Assembly (NCBI RefSeq): GCF_001942625.1
Contig: NZ_MLCL01000062.1
Span: forward strand, 388,192 to 452,191
From: Mycobacterium syngnathidarum
GTDB taxonomy: Bacteria > Actinomycetota > Actinomycetes > Mycobacteriales > Mycobacteriaceae
DNA length: 64,000 nt
Reading direction: 5' to 3'
Made by a program: the position numbers and the translations under genes. Shown here piece after piece: positions 45,814 to 54,563 of this stretch (the stretch's first letter is position 1; every line of letters begins with the position of its first letter). The notes beneath the pieces are model-generated. The model ran no database searches, was not told the origin of the DNA, and saw only the letters and a list, made by a program, of their open reading frames with translations.

Positions 45814-47369
45814 CCGACGAGACGAAGTCACTCACCCAATCGGCCGAGCGGTGGCTGAGCCTGGCGGCCCTGGTGGTCGCACCGACATCGCTGATCACCG
45901 GCCTGTGCTACTTCTTCGGCCTCCTCGCGATCCGTAACCGGTTGCACTATTTCGGCGTCGATCCGGCGACCGTGGGCTACACGTCGGCCGACTATGTCGT
46001 CACCACCATCGGAACGTTCTTCTTCGCGTCGTTGCGGGTGCTGATCGTTCTCGCCATCCTGGTGGTGTTGGCCGTGGCTTTTCGACACGCGGCCACCACC
46101 GGCCGACGAATCACATTGCTGCGCAGCGTCGCATGGGCGGTGGTCGGCCTGGGCGCGGTGGGTTTGACCGTCGCCGTGGTGTGGCTGGTATCCGATCACA
46201 GCCTGATTCAATCGGTAATCCACAATCCCACCGACATGTACATGGCGGTGACGGTCGCCGCCGGAATCGCCCTGCTGGCCGTCGGCTACTGGGCGCTGAC
46301 TGTCACCGGCGTGGGCCGGTTACCGAAGGCGGCCGAGCGGGTCCTGCTCGCACTGGCGGCTGCGGGCCTGGTGGTGGCGTTGTTCTGGGTCACCGATCTG
46401 TACGCCGTCGCCCAAGGCAAGCGCAGCGGGCAGGATGCCGCAAGCAAGCTTTGGCCTGCCGACGGTGAGTACACGGCGGTGCAACTCGATACCACTGAGG
46501 CGCTGAACATTCCAGACAATCTGGTGAAGATGACAGTGCTGCCCAGCCAGGGGCCGCCGGCCGCACCCGTTTACCGTTACCAATGCCTTCGCGTCCTGGA
46601 GGCGCACGCAGGCCGCTACGTGCTGGTGCCAGCCAGGTGGTCACGAGAGCAGGGATACGCCATCACCGTGACTCCCGATTCGACACACCGCGTCACCGCG
46701 GTGGTGGATTCGACGCCCGTGGCGCCGGGGACCACAGTCGATGACTTCTGGCAATGCCCCGAGGTGGTGCGCACCTACCAGAAGCCTGACCTCGAACCGA
46801 TCCTCATCGGTCCCGAGACGGCCCAGTCCCTGGTGGGCGTGGGCCAGCTCAGCACCACCGGACCCGACACCACCAGCGACACCGCACCCGCCGACGACAA
46901 CCCCGCTTCATCGAAAGGTTGTGTATCCGAAGCAGATCCATCCGCCCCTCCGTCGGCGCTGCCGCCCTACCCCACAGGTGTCGCGGCAACCCGGGAACGC
47001 GAGATCACCGGCGACGGGGCGTCCGGCCGGGTGCGGTTGGCGCAGCGGGCGATGATCTTCCCCGACCCCGCAGCGGCCCAGAACTTCATGGCCGCGGTAC
47101 AGGAGCACTGGGGTTACTGCACGGATAGGACAGCCGCGGTAAACCGCGACGGGGAGGCTCAACTGCGCACCCTCGGCGCACGGACAGTGCAGGAAGGCAT
47201 TGTGTCGGTGACTGATTCCGCGCTGTCGAGCTCAGTGCCGGACTGCGCCCAGGCCCTGACCGCCAAGGCCAATATCGTCGTCACAGTCGACTTGTGCGGG
47301 GTAAGGGATCCAGCTCAGGCCGCCGCAGTCGCCCACGACGTGCGCAACCGGATTCCCACGGACTACTAG
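45810..47369 (+). CDS. Multi-span membrane protein with large extracytoplasmic domain
   Basis: A 519-aa protein: five predicted membrane segments in the first 200 residues (SLAALVVAPTSLITGLCYFF, VLIVLAILVVLAVAF, VAWAVVGLGAVGLTVAVVWL, VAAGIALLAVGYWALTV and VLLALAAAGLVVALFWV), then about 300 hydrophilic residues with cysteines and a low-complexity linker. The family is not recognised. GTG start overlaps the lipoprotein gene by 4 nt, so the two may form an envelope pair. Function unknown. Confidence 0.8.
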   Translation: MTDETKSLTQSAERWLSLAALVVAPTSLITGLCYFFGLLAIRNRLHYFGVDPATVGYTSADYVVTTIGTFFFASLRVLIVLAILVVLAVAFRHAATTGRRITLLRSVAWAVVGLGAVGLTVAVVWLVSDHSLIQSVIHNPTDMYMAVTVAAGIALLAVGYWALTVTGVGRLPKAAERVLLALAAAGLVVALFWVTDLYAVAQGKRSGQDAASKLWPADGEYTAVQLDTTEALNIPDNLVKMTVLPSQGPPAAPVYRYQCLRVLEAHAGRYVLVPARWSREQGYAITVTPDSTHRVTAVVDSTPVAPGTTVDDFWQCPEVVRTYQKPDLEPILIGPETAQSLVGVGQLSTTGPDTTSDTAPADDNPASSKGCVSEADPSAPPSALPPYPTGVAATREREITGDGASGRVRLAQRAMIFPDPAAAQNFMAAVQEHWGYCTDRTAAVNRDGEAQLRTLGARTVQEGIVSVTDSALSSSVPDCAQALTAKANIVVTVDLCGVRDPAQAAAVAHDVRNRIPTDY

Positions 47370-47422
47370 CGCACTGTGGCCGTCGAATTGCTGGACAGCC
47401 ACCGGCTACGTCCTGGCAACGC

Positions 47423-47860
47423 TCACCGGCGTCGTGAATGACTCATGACACGCCGCCGCAAGCGATCGATGGCGACGTCGAGGACCAGCGCCCTCGCGCG
47501 CCGGATCAGGAACTCCGGGATCGGCATCGCGAGGTCGACGATGACGTCGAACCGCACGCGCGTCTTGTCCACCTCAGGTGTCAGGTTGTATTCAACGTGC
47601 TGACCGCGCTGCTGCAGGTTGGGCTCGGCGTCCCAGACCATCCAATGGTCGCCCCAGTGGAATTCGAGTATTTCCTTGTCCGTGATTCCGAGCAGGCGCA
47701 TCGTCGCCTTGACGTGGTGGGGCTTGCCGTCGGGATAGCGGTCGATGACCTTGACCCGCCGATGCAACGCCGACCAGGACGGCAGCGCGTCGACGTCGGC
47801 GAGCACCTCCATGATCGCCTCCGGTGTGGCGTCGAAAACCGCCTCACGTGATGCCTGCAC
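47423..47860 (-). CDS. SRPBCC-fold protein (Rv0856/Rv0857-like)
   Basis: A 145-aa START-like protein: REAVFDATPEAIMEVLADVD, then WGDHWMVWDAEPNLQQRGQH and VEYNLTPEVDKTRVRFDVIV, with a C-terminal helix rich in arginine (RRRVMSHSRRR). A second member of the same family lies at 53226 (Rv0854-like). Start GTG 47860 has GGAGG at a good distance; GTG 47866 would put the ribosome site too close. Ligand unknown. Confidence 0.85.
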   Translation of the reverse strand: MQASREAVFDATPEAIMEVLADVDALPSWSALHRRVKVIDRYPDGKPHHVKATMRLLGITDKEILEFHWGDHWMVWDAEPNLQQRGQHVEYNLTPEVDKTRVRFDVIVDLAMPIPEFLIRRARALVLDVAIDRLRRRVMSHSRRR

Positions 47861-47948
47861 GGCCACACCTCCGAATCTAGCGAAGCGCGCCGCCCGCGGC
47901 GGTGATTCTGCGATGCGAGCCGGTCCGGCAGCAACCAGACCCCGATGA

Positions 47949-48824
47949 TCAGCTGGTTTGCCTGGCCACGATCACCGGTGCGGTGGACGAATTGACCACT
48001 GCCGAGCTGACCGATCCGAGCAGCAACCCGGTGAACCCCCCGCGTCCGCGATTGCCGACCACCACCAGCTGCGCGGTCTCAGCCTGCGCCAGCAGCTGCC
48101 GTGCGGGCTTGTCAGGCATGACCACGCGGCGGACCGCAACGTCGGGATACCGCTCACACCAGCCGGCCAACTGCTCGGCAAGCGCGCGCTCGGCCTCAGC
48201 GCTCAGGTCCTCCCACCGCACGTCGGGGAATTCGAAGTTCAGATCTGTCCAGGTGTGCACCACCACGAGTTCCACTCCGCGACGCGACGCCTCGTCGAAG
48301 GCGATCTCCGTGGCGAGTTCGGAGGCACGCGACCCATCGACCCCGACCACCACGGGCCCGTTCGGCGGTTCGGTTTCGGGGATCACCGCGACAGGGCCGT
48401 GGGCATGAGCGGCCAGGCTCGAGCTCACCGATCCGAGCAGCCGGCGACTCCACTTGCTCAGGCCGCGAGAGCCGACGACGACCAGGTCGGCCTGCCTGGA
48501 GTACTCGATCAGGGTGCCCACCGCGTGCCCGGGTACTGCTTTCGCGATGATCCGTGGTTCCTGCTGGCCGGCAATGGCCTTGACCGCGACACCGCGCGCG
48601 GCATCGAGAATCTCCTGACCGTGCTGTTCCTGATAATCCCAATAGTCTTGGGGCAGTGCGACATCCAACCAGACCGGTGATGCGGCGCCCGGCAGTGCAT
48701 ACACCAGCGTGAGCCCGACACCCCGCAATACCGCGGTGTGAGCCGCCCAGGCCACCGCGGCGTCCGACGAGGGTGACCCGTCAACGCCGACCACGATGCC
48801 GTGCCGGACGTCATGCTCACTCAT
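47949..48824 (-). CDS. Universal stress protein, two-domain
   Basis: A 291-aa tandem UspA. Each half has the ATP-binding pattern: VVGVDGSPSSDAAVAWAAHT with LVVVGSRGLSKWSRRLLGSV in the first, VVGVDGSRASELATEIAFDE with LVVVGNRGRGGFTGLLLGSV in the second (G-x2-G-x9-G-S/T). Family members bind ATP and are induced in hypoxia. It overlaps the upstream USP gene by 8 nt, so both form one operon behind the DosR-like box. Confidence 0.93.
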   Translation of the reverse strand: MSEHDVRHGIVVGVDGSPSSDAAVAWAAHTAVLRGVGLTLVYALPGAASPVWLDVALPQDYWDYQEQHGQEILDAARGVAVKAIAGQQEPRIIAKAVPGHAVGTLIEYSRQADLVVVGSRGLSKWSRRLLGSVSSSLAAHAHGPVAVIPETEPPNGPVVVGVDGSRASELATEIAFDEASRRGVELVVVHTWTDLNFEFPDVRWEDLSAEAERALAEQLAGWCERYPDVAVRRVVMPDKPARQLLAQAETAQLVVVGNRGRGGFTGLLLGSVSSAVVNSSTAPVIVARQTS

Positions 48825-49722
48825 GCGATTCTCCTTCTCGCGCGGCCCGGCAGATCATCACCGGCACCGGACTGTGGTGCAGCAGGTTCAGGCTGGTCGA
48901 ACCCAGCAGGACGCCGGCCAACGCGTTGCGGCCCCTGGATCCGACCACCACGAGCCCCGAGCCGGCGACATGCTTCAGCAGCGCCTTGCCGGGCGAGTCC
49001 GGCTCGACGAAACATTTGGCGTCGACGCCCGGGTGCCGTTTGTGGTGGACGTCGACGGTCTCGGTGAGGCCGGCCAGCTCCGCGGACTCGACGCCGTCCC
49101 AATCGATAAGCAGTGGGATGGTGACACCGGTCTCGGCTGGTGCGGCCAGCGACAATGAGCGCACGGCGTTGACGGCGAGCCCGAACTGACCGGCGTATTC
49201 GAATGCCGACTCCAATGCGGCCTGCGCGGCCGGACTGTCGTCCACCCCGACGACGACACTGCCGTCGCCCGGCGCCACCTTGTCTCCGCGGAAGGCAACC
49301 ACCGGGCACGCCGCCCGGGTGGCCACCGACAGCGCCGTCGACCCGAGCAGCAATGCCGCGGCCGGGCTGACCTTCTTTCCCCCGAGGACGACCAGACGCG
49401 CGTCGGCGCCGGCGTCGATCAACACCTGGTCGGCCGGCTCGTTGAACGAGACGGTGGACACCGAGAGCTCGGGATTCTCGGCACGCACAGCCTCGTCCGC
49501 GGCCTTGAGGAACGCCTCGGCCATATCGCGCTGATAGGACATCATCGCTGCGGTGAATGCGGCCGCCGTCTGAGTCAGATTGCGACCGACGGCGGGCAGT
49601 GCGTGCACGATGCGCAGCGGTGCGCCGAAGCGCGCCGCGACCGCGCCGGCCCACCGAGCCGCGTCCAGCGCGCCGTCACTGCCGTCGATCCCGACTACTA
49701 CGGGTGCGTTCGAAGAAGTCAC
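48817..49722 (-). CDS. Universal stress protein, two-domain, first of the operon
   Basis: A 301-aa tandem UspA: VVVGIDGSDGALDAARWAGA, LVVLGGKKVSPAAALLLGST in domain one, and VVVGVDDSPAAQAALESAFE with VVVGSRGRNALAGVLLGSTS in domain two. It starts with MTSSNAPV. The promoter region carries a DosR-like box 36-52 nt upstream. In M. tuberculosis several such genes (Rv2623, Rv1996 and others) belong to the DosR dormancy regulon. Confidence 0.92.
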   Translation of the reverse strand: MTSSNAPVVVGIDGSDGALDAARWAGAVAARFGAPLRIVHALPAVGRNLTQTAAAFTAAMMSYQRDMAEAFLKAADEAVRAENPELSVSTVSFNEPADQVLIDAGADARLVVLGGKKVSPAAALLLGSTALSVATRAACPVVAFRGDKVAPGDGSVVVGVDDSPAAQAALESAFEYAGQFGLAVNAVRSLSLAAPAETGVTIPLLIDWDGVESAELAGLTETVDVHHKRHPGVDAKCFVEPDSPGKALLKHVAGSGLVVVGSRGRNALAGVLLGSTSLNLLHHSPVPVMICRAAREGESHE

Positions 49723-49754
49723 ACCTTCATCGTGGCCGCTGCGCGCCCCGATGG

Positions 49755-49774
49755 CCAGGGACCAAAGTCTCTAA
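49755..49774 (-). promoter_or_regulatory. DosR/DevR-type binding box upstream of the USP operon
   Basis: The plus-strand sequence GGGACCAAAGTCTC (49758-49771) matches the GGGACTWWAGTCCC core of the DosR site in 12 of 14 positions. It lies 36-49 nt before the first USP start, a usual place for a DosR-activated promoter. Assignment depends on a DosR being present in this organism, which the window does not show. Confidence 0.65.
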
Positions 49775-49798
49775 GTGCCTGGCCACTCAGTATTCGAA

Positions 49799-49847
49799 CC
49801 TGAGCTTGTGTGCGAAGAATGTCGAAAATCTCGCACACGAGCTCAGG
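49799..49847. repeat. 17-bp imperfect inverted repeat with 15-nt loop
   Basis: Arm one CCTGAGCTTGTGTGCGA (49799-49815) and arm two TCGCACACGAGCTCAGG (49831-49847) differ from perfect complement at one position. It lies just 3' of the far gene. No T-run follows on either strand, so a rho-independent terminator is uncertain. Confidence 0.6.
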
Positions 49848-49858
49848 CTCGGCGAGTA

Positions 49859-50941
49859 TCACTCCCAGCCGACGTCGGCGATATCGGTGCTCGACTGCGG
49901 GGGCTGGCCCGGCATGCCTGGCGAGGTTCGGGAGAACCGCGGCGCCGGGGCGGCCTGTGCGACACCGTCGACGGTGATCAGCGTCGACCGGTCCAGCAGA
50001 TGCTCGCTCTCGGCGGCCTCACCCCAGGTGAGCACCGGTGTCACGCAGGCGTCGGTGCCCGCGAAAATCGCGGTCCACTCGTCGCGGGTCTTGGTGGCGA
50101 ACCGCTCGGTGAAGATGGCCCGCATCTCGTCGTACCGGGTCAGCTCGAACTGGCCGGGGATCTCGTCGGCATCCAGGCCCAGACCGGCCACCAACTGCGC
50201 GAAGAACTGCGGCTCGATCGACCCGACCGCCATATGGCCGCCGTCGGCAGTCTCATACGTCCGGTAATAGGGGGCGCCCCCGTCGAGCAAGAATGATTCA
50301 CGTTCGTCACGCAACGAACCGGTGGCCCGCATGGTCCACATCATCTGCGACAGCATGCTGACCCCGTCGACCATCGCGGCATCGACGACCTGGCCCTTGC
50401 CGGAGCGCTCCCGCTCGTAGAGCGCAGTGACAATGCCCATGACGACGAGCATCGACCCACCGCCGAAATCGGCGACCAGGTTCAGCGGGGCCACCGGCGG
50501 GCGGTCACGGTAACCGATCGCCGAGAGTGCACCGGTCTGTGACAGATAGTTGATGTCGTGGCCGGCGGTGCTCGCCAGCGGTCCGTCCTGCCCCCAGCCG
50601 GTGATCCGGGCAAAGATCAGCCGCGGGTTGACGGCCTCGCAGTCCGCCGGACCGATGCCGAGTCGCTCACAGGTTCCCGGCCGGAAACAGTCCAGCAGCA
50701 CATCGGCTTTGGCGACCAGGTCCAGCAGCTTGCCCGGTTCGCTCTTCACATCGAGGTCGACGATGCGCTTGCCGCGGTGCAGCAGGTCGACATTCTCGGC
50801 GGGCATGGTCAGGCCACCCGGCCGGCGCACCCGCACCACGTCGGCGCCCAGGTCCGACAGCATCATCGCGGCGTGTGGCCCGGGGCCGATGCCGCCGAGT
50901 TCGATAACTCGCACTCCGGCGAGCGGTCCGGTGTTGGTCAT
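49859..50941 (-). CDS. far: CaiB/BaiF-family CoA-transferase or acyl-CoA racemase
   Basis: A 360-aa class III CoA-transferase or alpha-methylacyl-CoA racemase-like protein. Family motif GVRVIELGGIGPGPHAAMML, LGADVVRVRRPGG, and the catalytic-aspartate region in ASTAGHDINYLSQTG. Corresponds in place and size to M. tuberculosis Rv0855 (far, fatty-acid-CoA racemase as annotated). It is divergent from pdc with only 17 nt between the starts (ATG 50941 and ATG 50959). Substrate uncertain. Confidence 0.9.
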   Translation of the reverse strand: MTNTGPLAGVRVIELGGIGPGPHAAMMLSDLGADVVRVRRPGGLTMPAENVDLLHRGKRIVDLDVKSEPGKLLDLVAKADVLLDCFRPGTCERLGIGPADCEAVNPRLIFARITGWGQDGPLASTAGHDINYLSQTGALSAIGYRDRPPVAPLNLVADFGGGSMLVVMGIVTALYERERSGKGQVVDAAMVDGVSMLSQMMWTMRATGSLRDERESFLLDGGAPYYRTYETADGGHMAVGSIEPQFFAQLVAGLGLDADEIPGQFELTRYDEMRAIFTERFATKTRDEWTAIFAGTDACVTPVLTWGEAAESEHLLDRSTLITVDGVAQAAPAPRFSRTSPGMPGQPPQSSTDIADVGWE

Positions 50942-50958
50942 GCGAGGCACACTAAGGG

Positions 50959-52626
50959 ATGGCTGAAAACCTCTACACCGTCGGTGACTATCTGCTGGAC
51001 CGCCTCGCCGAACTCGGCGTGACCGAGGTCTTCGGCGTGCCCGGCGATTATCAGCTGGAATTCCTCGACCACATCCTGGCTCACCCGACGCTTCGCTGGG
51101 TGGGCGGCGCCAACGAACTCAACGCCGGCTATGCGGCCGACGGCTACGGCCGGCTGCGAGGTATGGCCGCGTTGGTCACCACGTTCGGGGTCGGCGAGTT
51201 GTCGGCGGCGAACGCAGTCGCGGGCAGCTACGCCGAGCACGTGCCGGTGGTCCACATCGTCGGCGCGCCGTCCAAGGATTCCCAGGGCGCTCGGCGCATC
51301 GTGCACCACACGCTCGGCGACGGCGACTTCGAGCACTTCCTGCGGATCAGCCGGGAAATCACCTGTGCCCAAGCCAATCTGGCGCCCGCCACGGCGACCC
51401 GGGAGATCGACCGCGTGCTCTCGGAAGTGCGTGAGCAGAAGCGTCCCGGCTATCTGTTGATCGCCACCGACGTAGCCCGCTTCCCCACCGAACCTCCCGC
51501 CGCACCGCTGCCCCGCTACACCGGCGGGACGAGTCCGCGCGCCCTGTCGATGTTCACCGCGGCTGCCGCCGAACTGATCGGTGATCACCGACTGACGGTG
51601 CTCGCCGATTTCCTGGTGCACCGGATGGGCTGCGTCGACGAACTCGGTGCACTGCTGGGGGCCGACACCGTAGGGCACGCCACCTTGATGTGGGGCAAGA
51701 GCCTGGTCGATGAGAGCTCGCCCAACTATCTGGGCATCTATGCCGGTGCGGCCAGCGAGGTTTCGGTGCGCAAGGCGATCGAGGAAGCCCCGGTCCTGGT
51801 CACCGCGGGTGTGCTGTTCACCGACATGGTCAGCGGATTCTTCAGCCAACGCATCGACCCGGCGCGCACCATCGACATCGGCGTGAACCAGAGTGTGGTG
51901 GCCGGGCAGGTCTATGCCCCACTGGACATGTCGGCCGCGCTCGAGGCCATCACCACGATCCTCACCGGACGCGGCATAACCTCACCGGCGTTGCCGCCCT
52001 TGCCAGCCCGGACCACGACCGAGCCACCCGCACCTGACGTGGCGCTGACTCAGGAAACCCTGTGGGACAGGCTCGCTGAGGCATTGACCCCGGGCAACGT
52101 GGTACTCGCCGATCAGGGCACGTCGTTCTACGGAATGGCCGGACACCGACTGGCCTCCGGGGTGACGTTCATCGGCCAACCGCTGTGGGGTTCGATCGGC
52201 TACACGCTGCCCGCGGCGCTCGGGGCCGGGCTGGCCGACCGGGGCCGACGCACGGTGCTGCTGATCGGTGACGGCGCCGCCCAGTTGACCATCCAGGAGT
52301 TGGGCACGTTCGGCCGCGAGGGGCTGGCCCCCGTCGTGGTGGTGGTCAACAACGACGGCTACACCGTCGAACGCGCGATCCACGGCGTCACAGCCGAATA
52401 CAACGACATCACCGGCTGGCGCTGGACCGAGCTGCCCGCCGCACTCGGCGTACCCGATGCGCTGACCTTCCGGGCCAGCACCTACGGCGAACTCGATGAC
52501 GCGCTCACCATCGCGGCGGCCACGCCCGATCGCATGGTGCTCGTCGAGGTGATGCTGGGCCGCATGGACATCCCGCCGTTGCTGACCGAGTTGGCGCAAT
52601 CCGCCTCTGACGCGAACTCAAGCTAG
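50959..52626 (+). CDS. pdc: Thiamine-diphosphate 2-keto-acid decarboxylase
   Basis: A 555-aa enzyme of the pyruvate/indolepyruvate decarboxylase group. Catalytic Glu: [20 protein letters not shown]; catalytic HH pair in [16 protein letters not shown]; ThDP-binding GDG...NN motif in [19 protein letters not shown] to [16 protein letters not shown]. Rv0853c, at this place in M. tuberculosis, acts on branched-chain and aromatic keto acids (recalled). Probably a source of aldehydes for branched-chain metabolism. Shares a minimal promoter region with far. Confidence 0.94.
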   Translation: MAENLYTVGDYLLDRLAELGVTEVFGVPGDYQLEFLDHILAHPTLRWVGGANELNAGYAADGYGRLRGMAALVTTFGVGELSAANAVAGSYAEHVPVVHIVGAPSKDSQGARRIVHHTLGDGDFEHFLRISREITCAQANLAPATATREIDRVLSEVREQKRPGYLLIATDVARFPTEPPAAPLPRYTGGTSPRALSMFTAAAAELIGDHRLTVLADFLVHRMGCVDELGALLGADTVGHATLMWGKSLVDESSPNYLGIYAGAASEVSVRKAIEEAPVLVTAGVLFTDMVSGFFSQRIDPARTIDIGVNQSVVAGQVYAPLDMSAALEAITTILTGRGITSPALPPLPARTTTEPPAPDVALTQETLWDRLAEALTPGNVVLADQGTSFYGMAGHRLASGVTFIGQPLWGSIGYTLPAALGAGLADRGRRTVLLIGDGAAQLTIQELGTFGREGLAPVVVVVNNDGYTVERAIHGVTAEYNDITGWRWTELPAALGVPDALTFRASTYGELDDALTIAAATPDRMVLVEVMLGRMDIPPLLTELAQSASDANSS

Positions 52627-52639
52627 TCCGGGCCGGAAT

Positions 52640-52657
52640 CGAGTAGGCCACTACTCT
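52640..52657. promoter_or_regulatory. Inverted-repeat motif CGAGTAG-GCCA-CTACTC
   Basis: GAGTAG (52641-52646) and CTACTC (52651-52656) are exact reverse complements around GCCA. It lies 66 nt upstream of the Hcp-like ATG and just after the pdc stop. It matches the motif at 45376-45393 in 14 of 18 bases, and TACTCT inside it could double as a -10 element. Confidence 0.6.
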
Positions 52658-52722
52658 ATTCGCGGTCGCCCCACCTGGATGGAATGGAAGGTGAAAACGC
52701 CGGCCGCACAGGGAGACATCAG

Positions 52723-53199
52723 ATGTCCACAGAAATCTTCGCGAAAATCGGTGACATCAAAGGTGAATCTGTCGATGCCAGGCATCCCGACGAGATCGAC
52801 GTGGTGTCGTTCTCCTGGGCTGTCACCCAGGCCGAGTCGGTGGTGGCAGGCGGCGGCGGGGGCGCGGGCAAGCCCACGTTCCAGGATCTGCTGTTCGTCC
52901 ACACCATCGACAGCGCAACACCCGCCTTGCTCCTGGCCTGCGCTACCGGACGGCATCTGCCGCAGGCGACGATCAGCCACCGCAGGGCCGGCGAGAACCA
53001 GGACTACCTGACGGTCAAGCTCTCCGACGTGACCATCACGGCCGTCAGCCAGAACGGTTTGGAGGTCCAGCCGTACACCGAAACGGTGAGCGTGCGGTTC
53101 GGCAAGGTCGACCTGCTGTATCGGCGCAGGCGACTGGACGGGACCCTCGACGAGGGTCAGCATTTCGTCTTCGACGTGCAGAGCAACCAACCCGGCTGA
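52723..53199 (+). CDS. Hcp-like (type VI secretion tube) family protein
   Basis: A 158-aa protein with the Hcp family pattern: FAKIGDIKGESVDARHPDEI, VVSFSWAVTQAESV, then GKPTFQDLLFVHTIDSATPA, LTVKLSDVTITAVSQNGLEV and VSVRFGKVDLLYRRRRLDG. Hcp proteins form hexameric rings in type VI secretion and also occur alone as effectors or enzymes. No TssB/C, VgrG or ClpV gene is in the window. ATG 52723 has GGGAGA upstream. A Gly-rich loop (VAGGGGGAGKP) may be inserted. Role unknown. Confidence 0.85.
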   Translation: MSTEIFAKIGDIKGESVDARHPDEIDVVSFSWAVTQAESVVAGGGGGAGKPTFQDLLFVHTIDSATPALLLACATGRHLPQATISHRRAGENQDYLTVKLSDVTITAVSQNGLEVQPYTETVSVRFGKVDLLYRRRRLDGTLDEGQHFVFDVQSNQPG

Positions 53200-53225
53200 C
53201 CCGATCGCGGACGCGCCGCGGGCGC

Positions 53226-53666
53226 TCAGCCCTTCTTGACCTTGAGAACCTGCTTGCGCAGGCCTTCCGTCGCGGTTTCCACACCGCCCTTCATGGTTCG
53301 CTTCAGGATGAAACCGGGCAGCGGTACCGACAGGTCGATCGTGATGTCGAACCGGACCTTGGTCTTGTCGCCGTCGGGAGTCAAGGTGTAGCTGGCGTCC
53401 TGGGCCTTGAGCTGACCGGCGCTCACCAGCGTCCAGCTGACCTTGTTCTCGCCCCAGGTGTATTCGATCACCTGCTCGTCGGTCAGCCCGGCAGCCTTGA
53501 CGGTCATCTTGACCTGCTTCGGCCGGCCGTCGTCGTAACTCTCCAGGATCTCGGCGCGCTGGTACTGCGGCGACCAGCTGGGCGTCGCCTCCACATCGGC
53601 CACAACGTCGAGGATCTCCTGCGGGGTCGCCTCGATGACTACTTCACGGGAATCGCTGGTTGCCAT
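53226..53666 (-). CDS. SRPBCC-fold protein (Rv0854-like)
   Basis: A 146-aa START-like protein: SREVVIEATPQEILDVVADV, TPSWSPQYQRAEILESYDDG, then YTWGENKVSWTLVSAGQLKA and the C-terminal PLPGFILKRTMKGGVETATE helix. Strong resemblance to the gene at 47423. Conserved in the pdc-far neighbourhood of M. tuberculosis. Function unknown, possibly lipid binding. Confidence 0.88.
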   Translation of the reverse strand: MATSDSREVVIEATPQEILDVVADVEATPSWSPQYQRAEILESYDDGRPKQVKMTVKAAGLTDEQVIEYTWGENKVSWTLVSAGQLKAQDASYTLTPDGDKTKVRFDITIDLSVPLPGFILKRTMKGGVETATEGLRKQVLKVKKG

Positions 53667-53696
53667 GCGGCGAGATTACTCGGGATGGGCCCGCTG

Positions 53697-54296
53697 TCAG
53701 CTGACCGGCGTCAGCATGGCGGTGCACGCCAGTACCGCGTCCTCGGTGATCTCGCCTACCTGACCACCGCTTTCCACGGTCATCGCAGTCAGCTCACGCA
53801 ACCCACCGATCATCATGATGATGCGGCGCCGCGAGATCGATATTCCGGCCGAGCGGAACGCTTCGGTATTGGCCATGGTCTGGACCATGGCGATGAACTT
53901 CTCCATCGATTCGCGCTGCAGCGCACGCGCCGCATTACCCAGCGTCGGCAGATCGCGAATCCAGGCCAGCATCAATGCCGGGTGGGCCTCATAGGAGGCG
54001 ATCCACGCTTCGACCGCCTGGCGCACCTGCGTCTGCCAAGGCACCTCCTGGTCTACAGCTACCGCGATCGACCGCACATGTTTGGCGTTGATGCTGGTGA
54101 GCAGAGCGACGAAGCACTCTTCACGGCTGGCGAAGTGCTCGTAGAAGGTGCGGCGCGATGTCTTGGCCCGACGCACGATGTCGGCAACAGTGGTGTTCTG
54201 ATAGCCGTCCTCGACGATCGATTCGATCATGGCGGCGAGCAGACGCGAGCGGAACGTGCTCTTGTCGGCCTCAACCGACGTCGTGGGACTGTTCAT
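53697..54296 (-). CDS. TetR-family transcriptional regulator
   Basis: A 199-aa regulator: RLLAAMIESIVEDGYQNTTV with ADIVRRAKTSRRTFYEHFAS (recognition helix RRTFYEHF). The ligand domain is all-helical (FIAMVQTMANTEAFRSAG). Starts MNSPTTSVE at 54296. Divergent or co-directional partner unclear; the SRPBCC gene follows 30 nt downstream on the same strand, so that gene may be in its operon. Confidence 0.9.
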   Translation of the reverse strand: MNSPTTSVEADKSTFRSRLLAAMIESIVEDGYQNTTVADIVRRAKTSRRTFYEHFASREECFVALLTSINAKHVRSIAVAVDQEVPWQTQVRQAVEAWIASYEAHPALMLAWIRDLPTLGNAARALQRESMEKFIAMVQTMANTEAFRSAGISISRRRIIMMIGGLRELTAMTVESGGQVGEITEDAVLACTAMLTPVS

Positions 54297-54320
54297 CTCG
54301 GGCAGTCATGGTAATGCCGA

Positions 54321-54563
54321 TCAACGCCGCACGGTGGGGCTGTGTCCGACGACCGATCGAGCGCCCGGACTGGCCGCCGGCGGCCGGTTCTGCTTGAAGC
54401 TCAGGCAGACACCCAGGTTGCCACCCACACACGGAACCCCGTTCACAGTGGGCACCGGCCCTCCGGAACGGTTCCCGGTCGGATCCAGGGCCGCCGGCTC
54501 AGCACTGGCCGACGGCGCGAACACCACCGCCAATGCGCAGAGACCGAGGACCATCCGGTGCAT
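54321..54563 (-). CDS. Small secreted protein
   Basis: An 80-aa protein with a signal peptide (MVLGLCALAVVFAPSASAEP, cleavage after ASA) and two cysteines in VNGVPCVGGNLGVCLSF that could form a disulfide. A TACGCT -10 element ends 6 nt before the ATG, which predicts a leaderless transcript. The remaining residues are low in hydrophobicity and unclassified. Family not recognised. Confidence 0.65.
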   Translation of the reverse strand: MHRMVLGLCALAVVFAPSASAEPAALDPTGNRSGGPVPTVNGVPCVGGNLGVCLSFKQNRPPAASPGARSVVGHSPTVRR

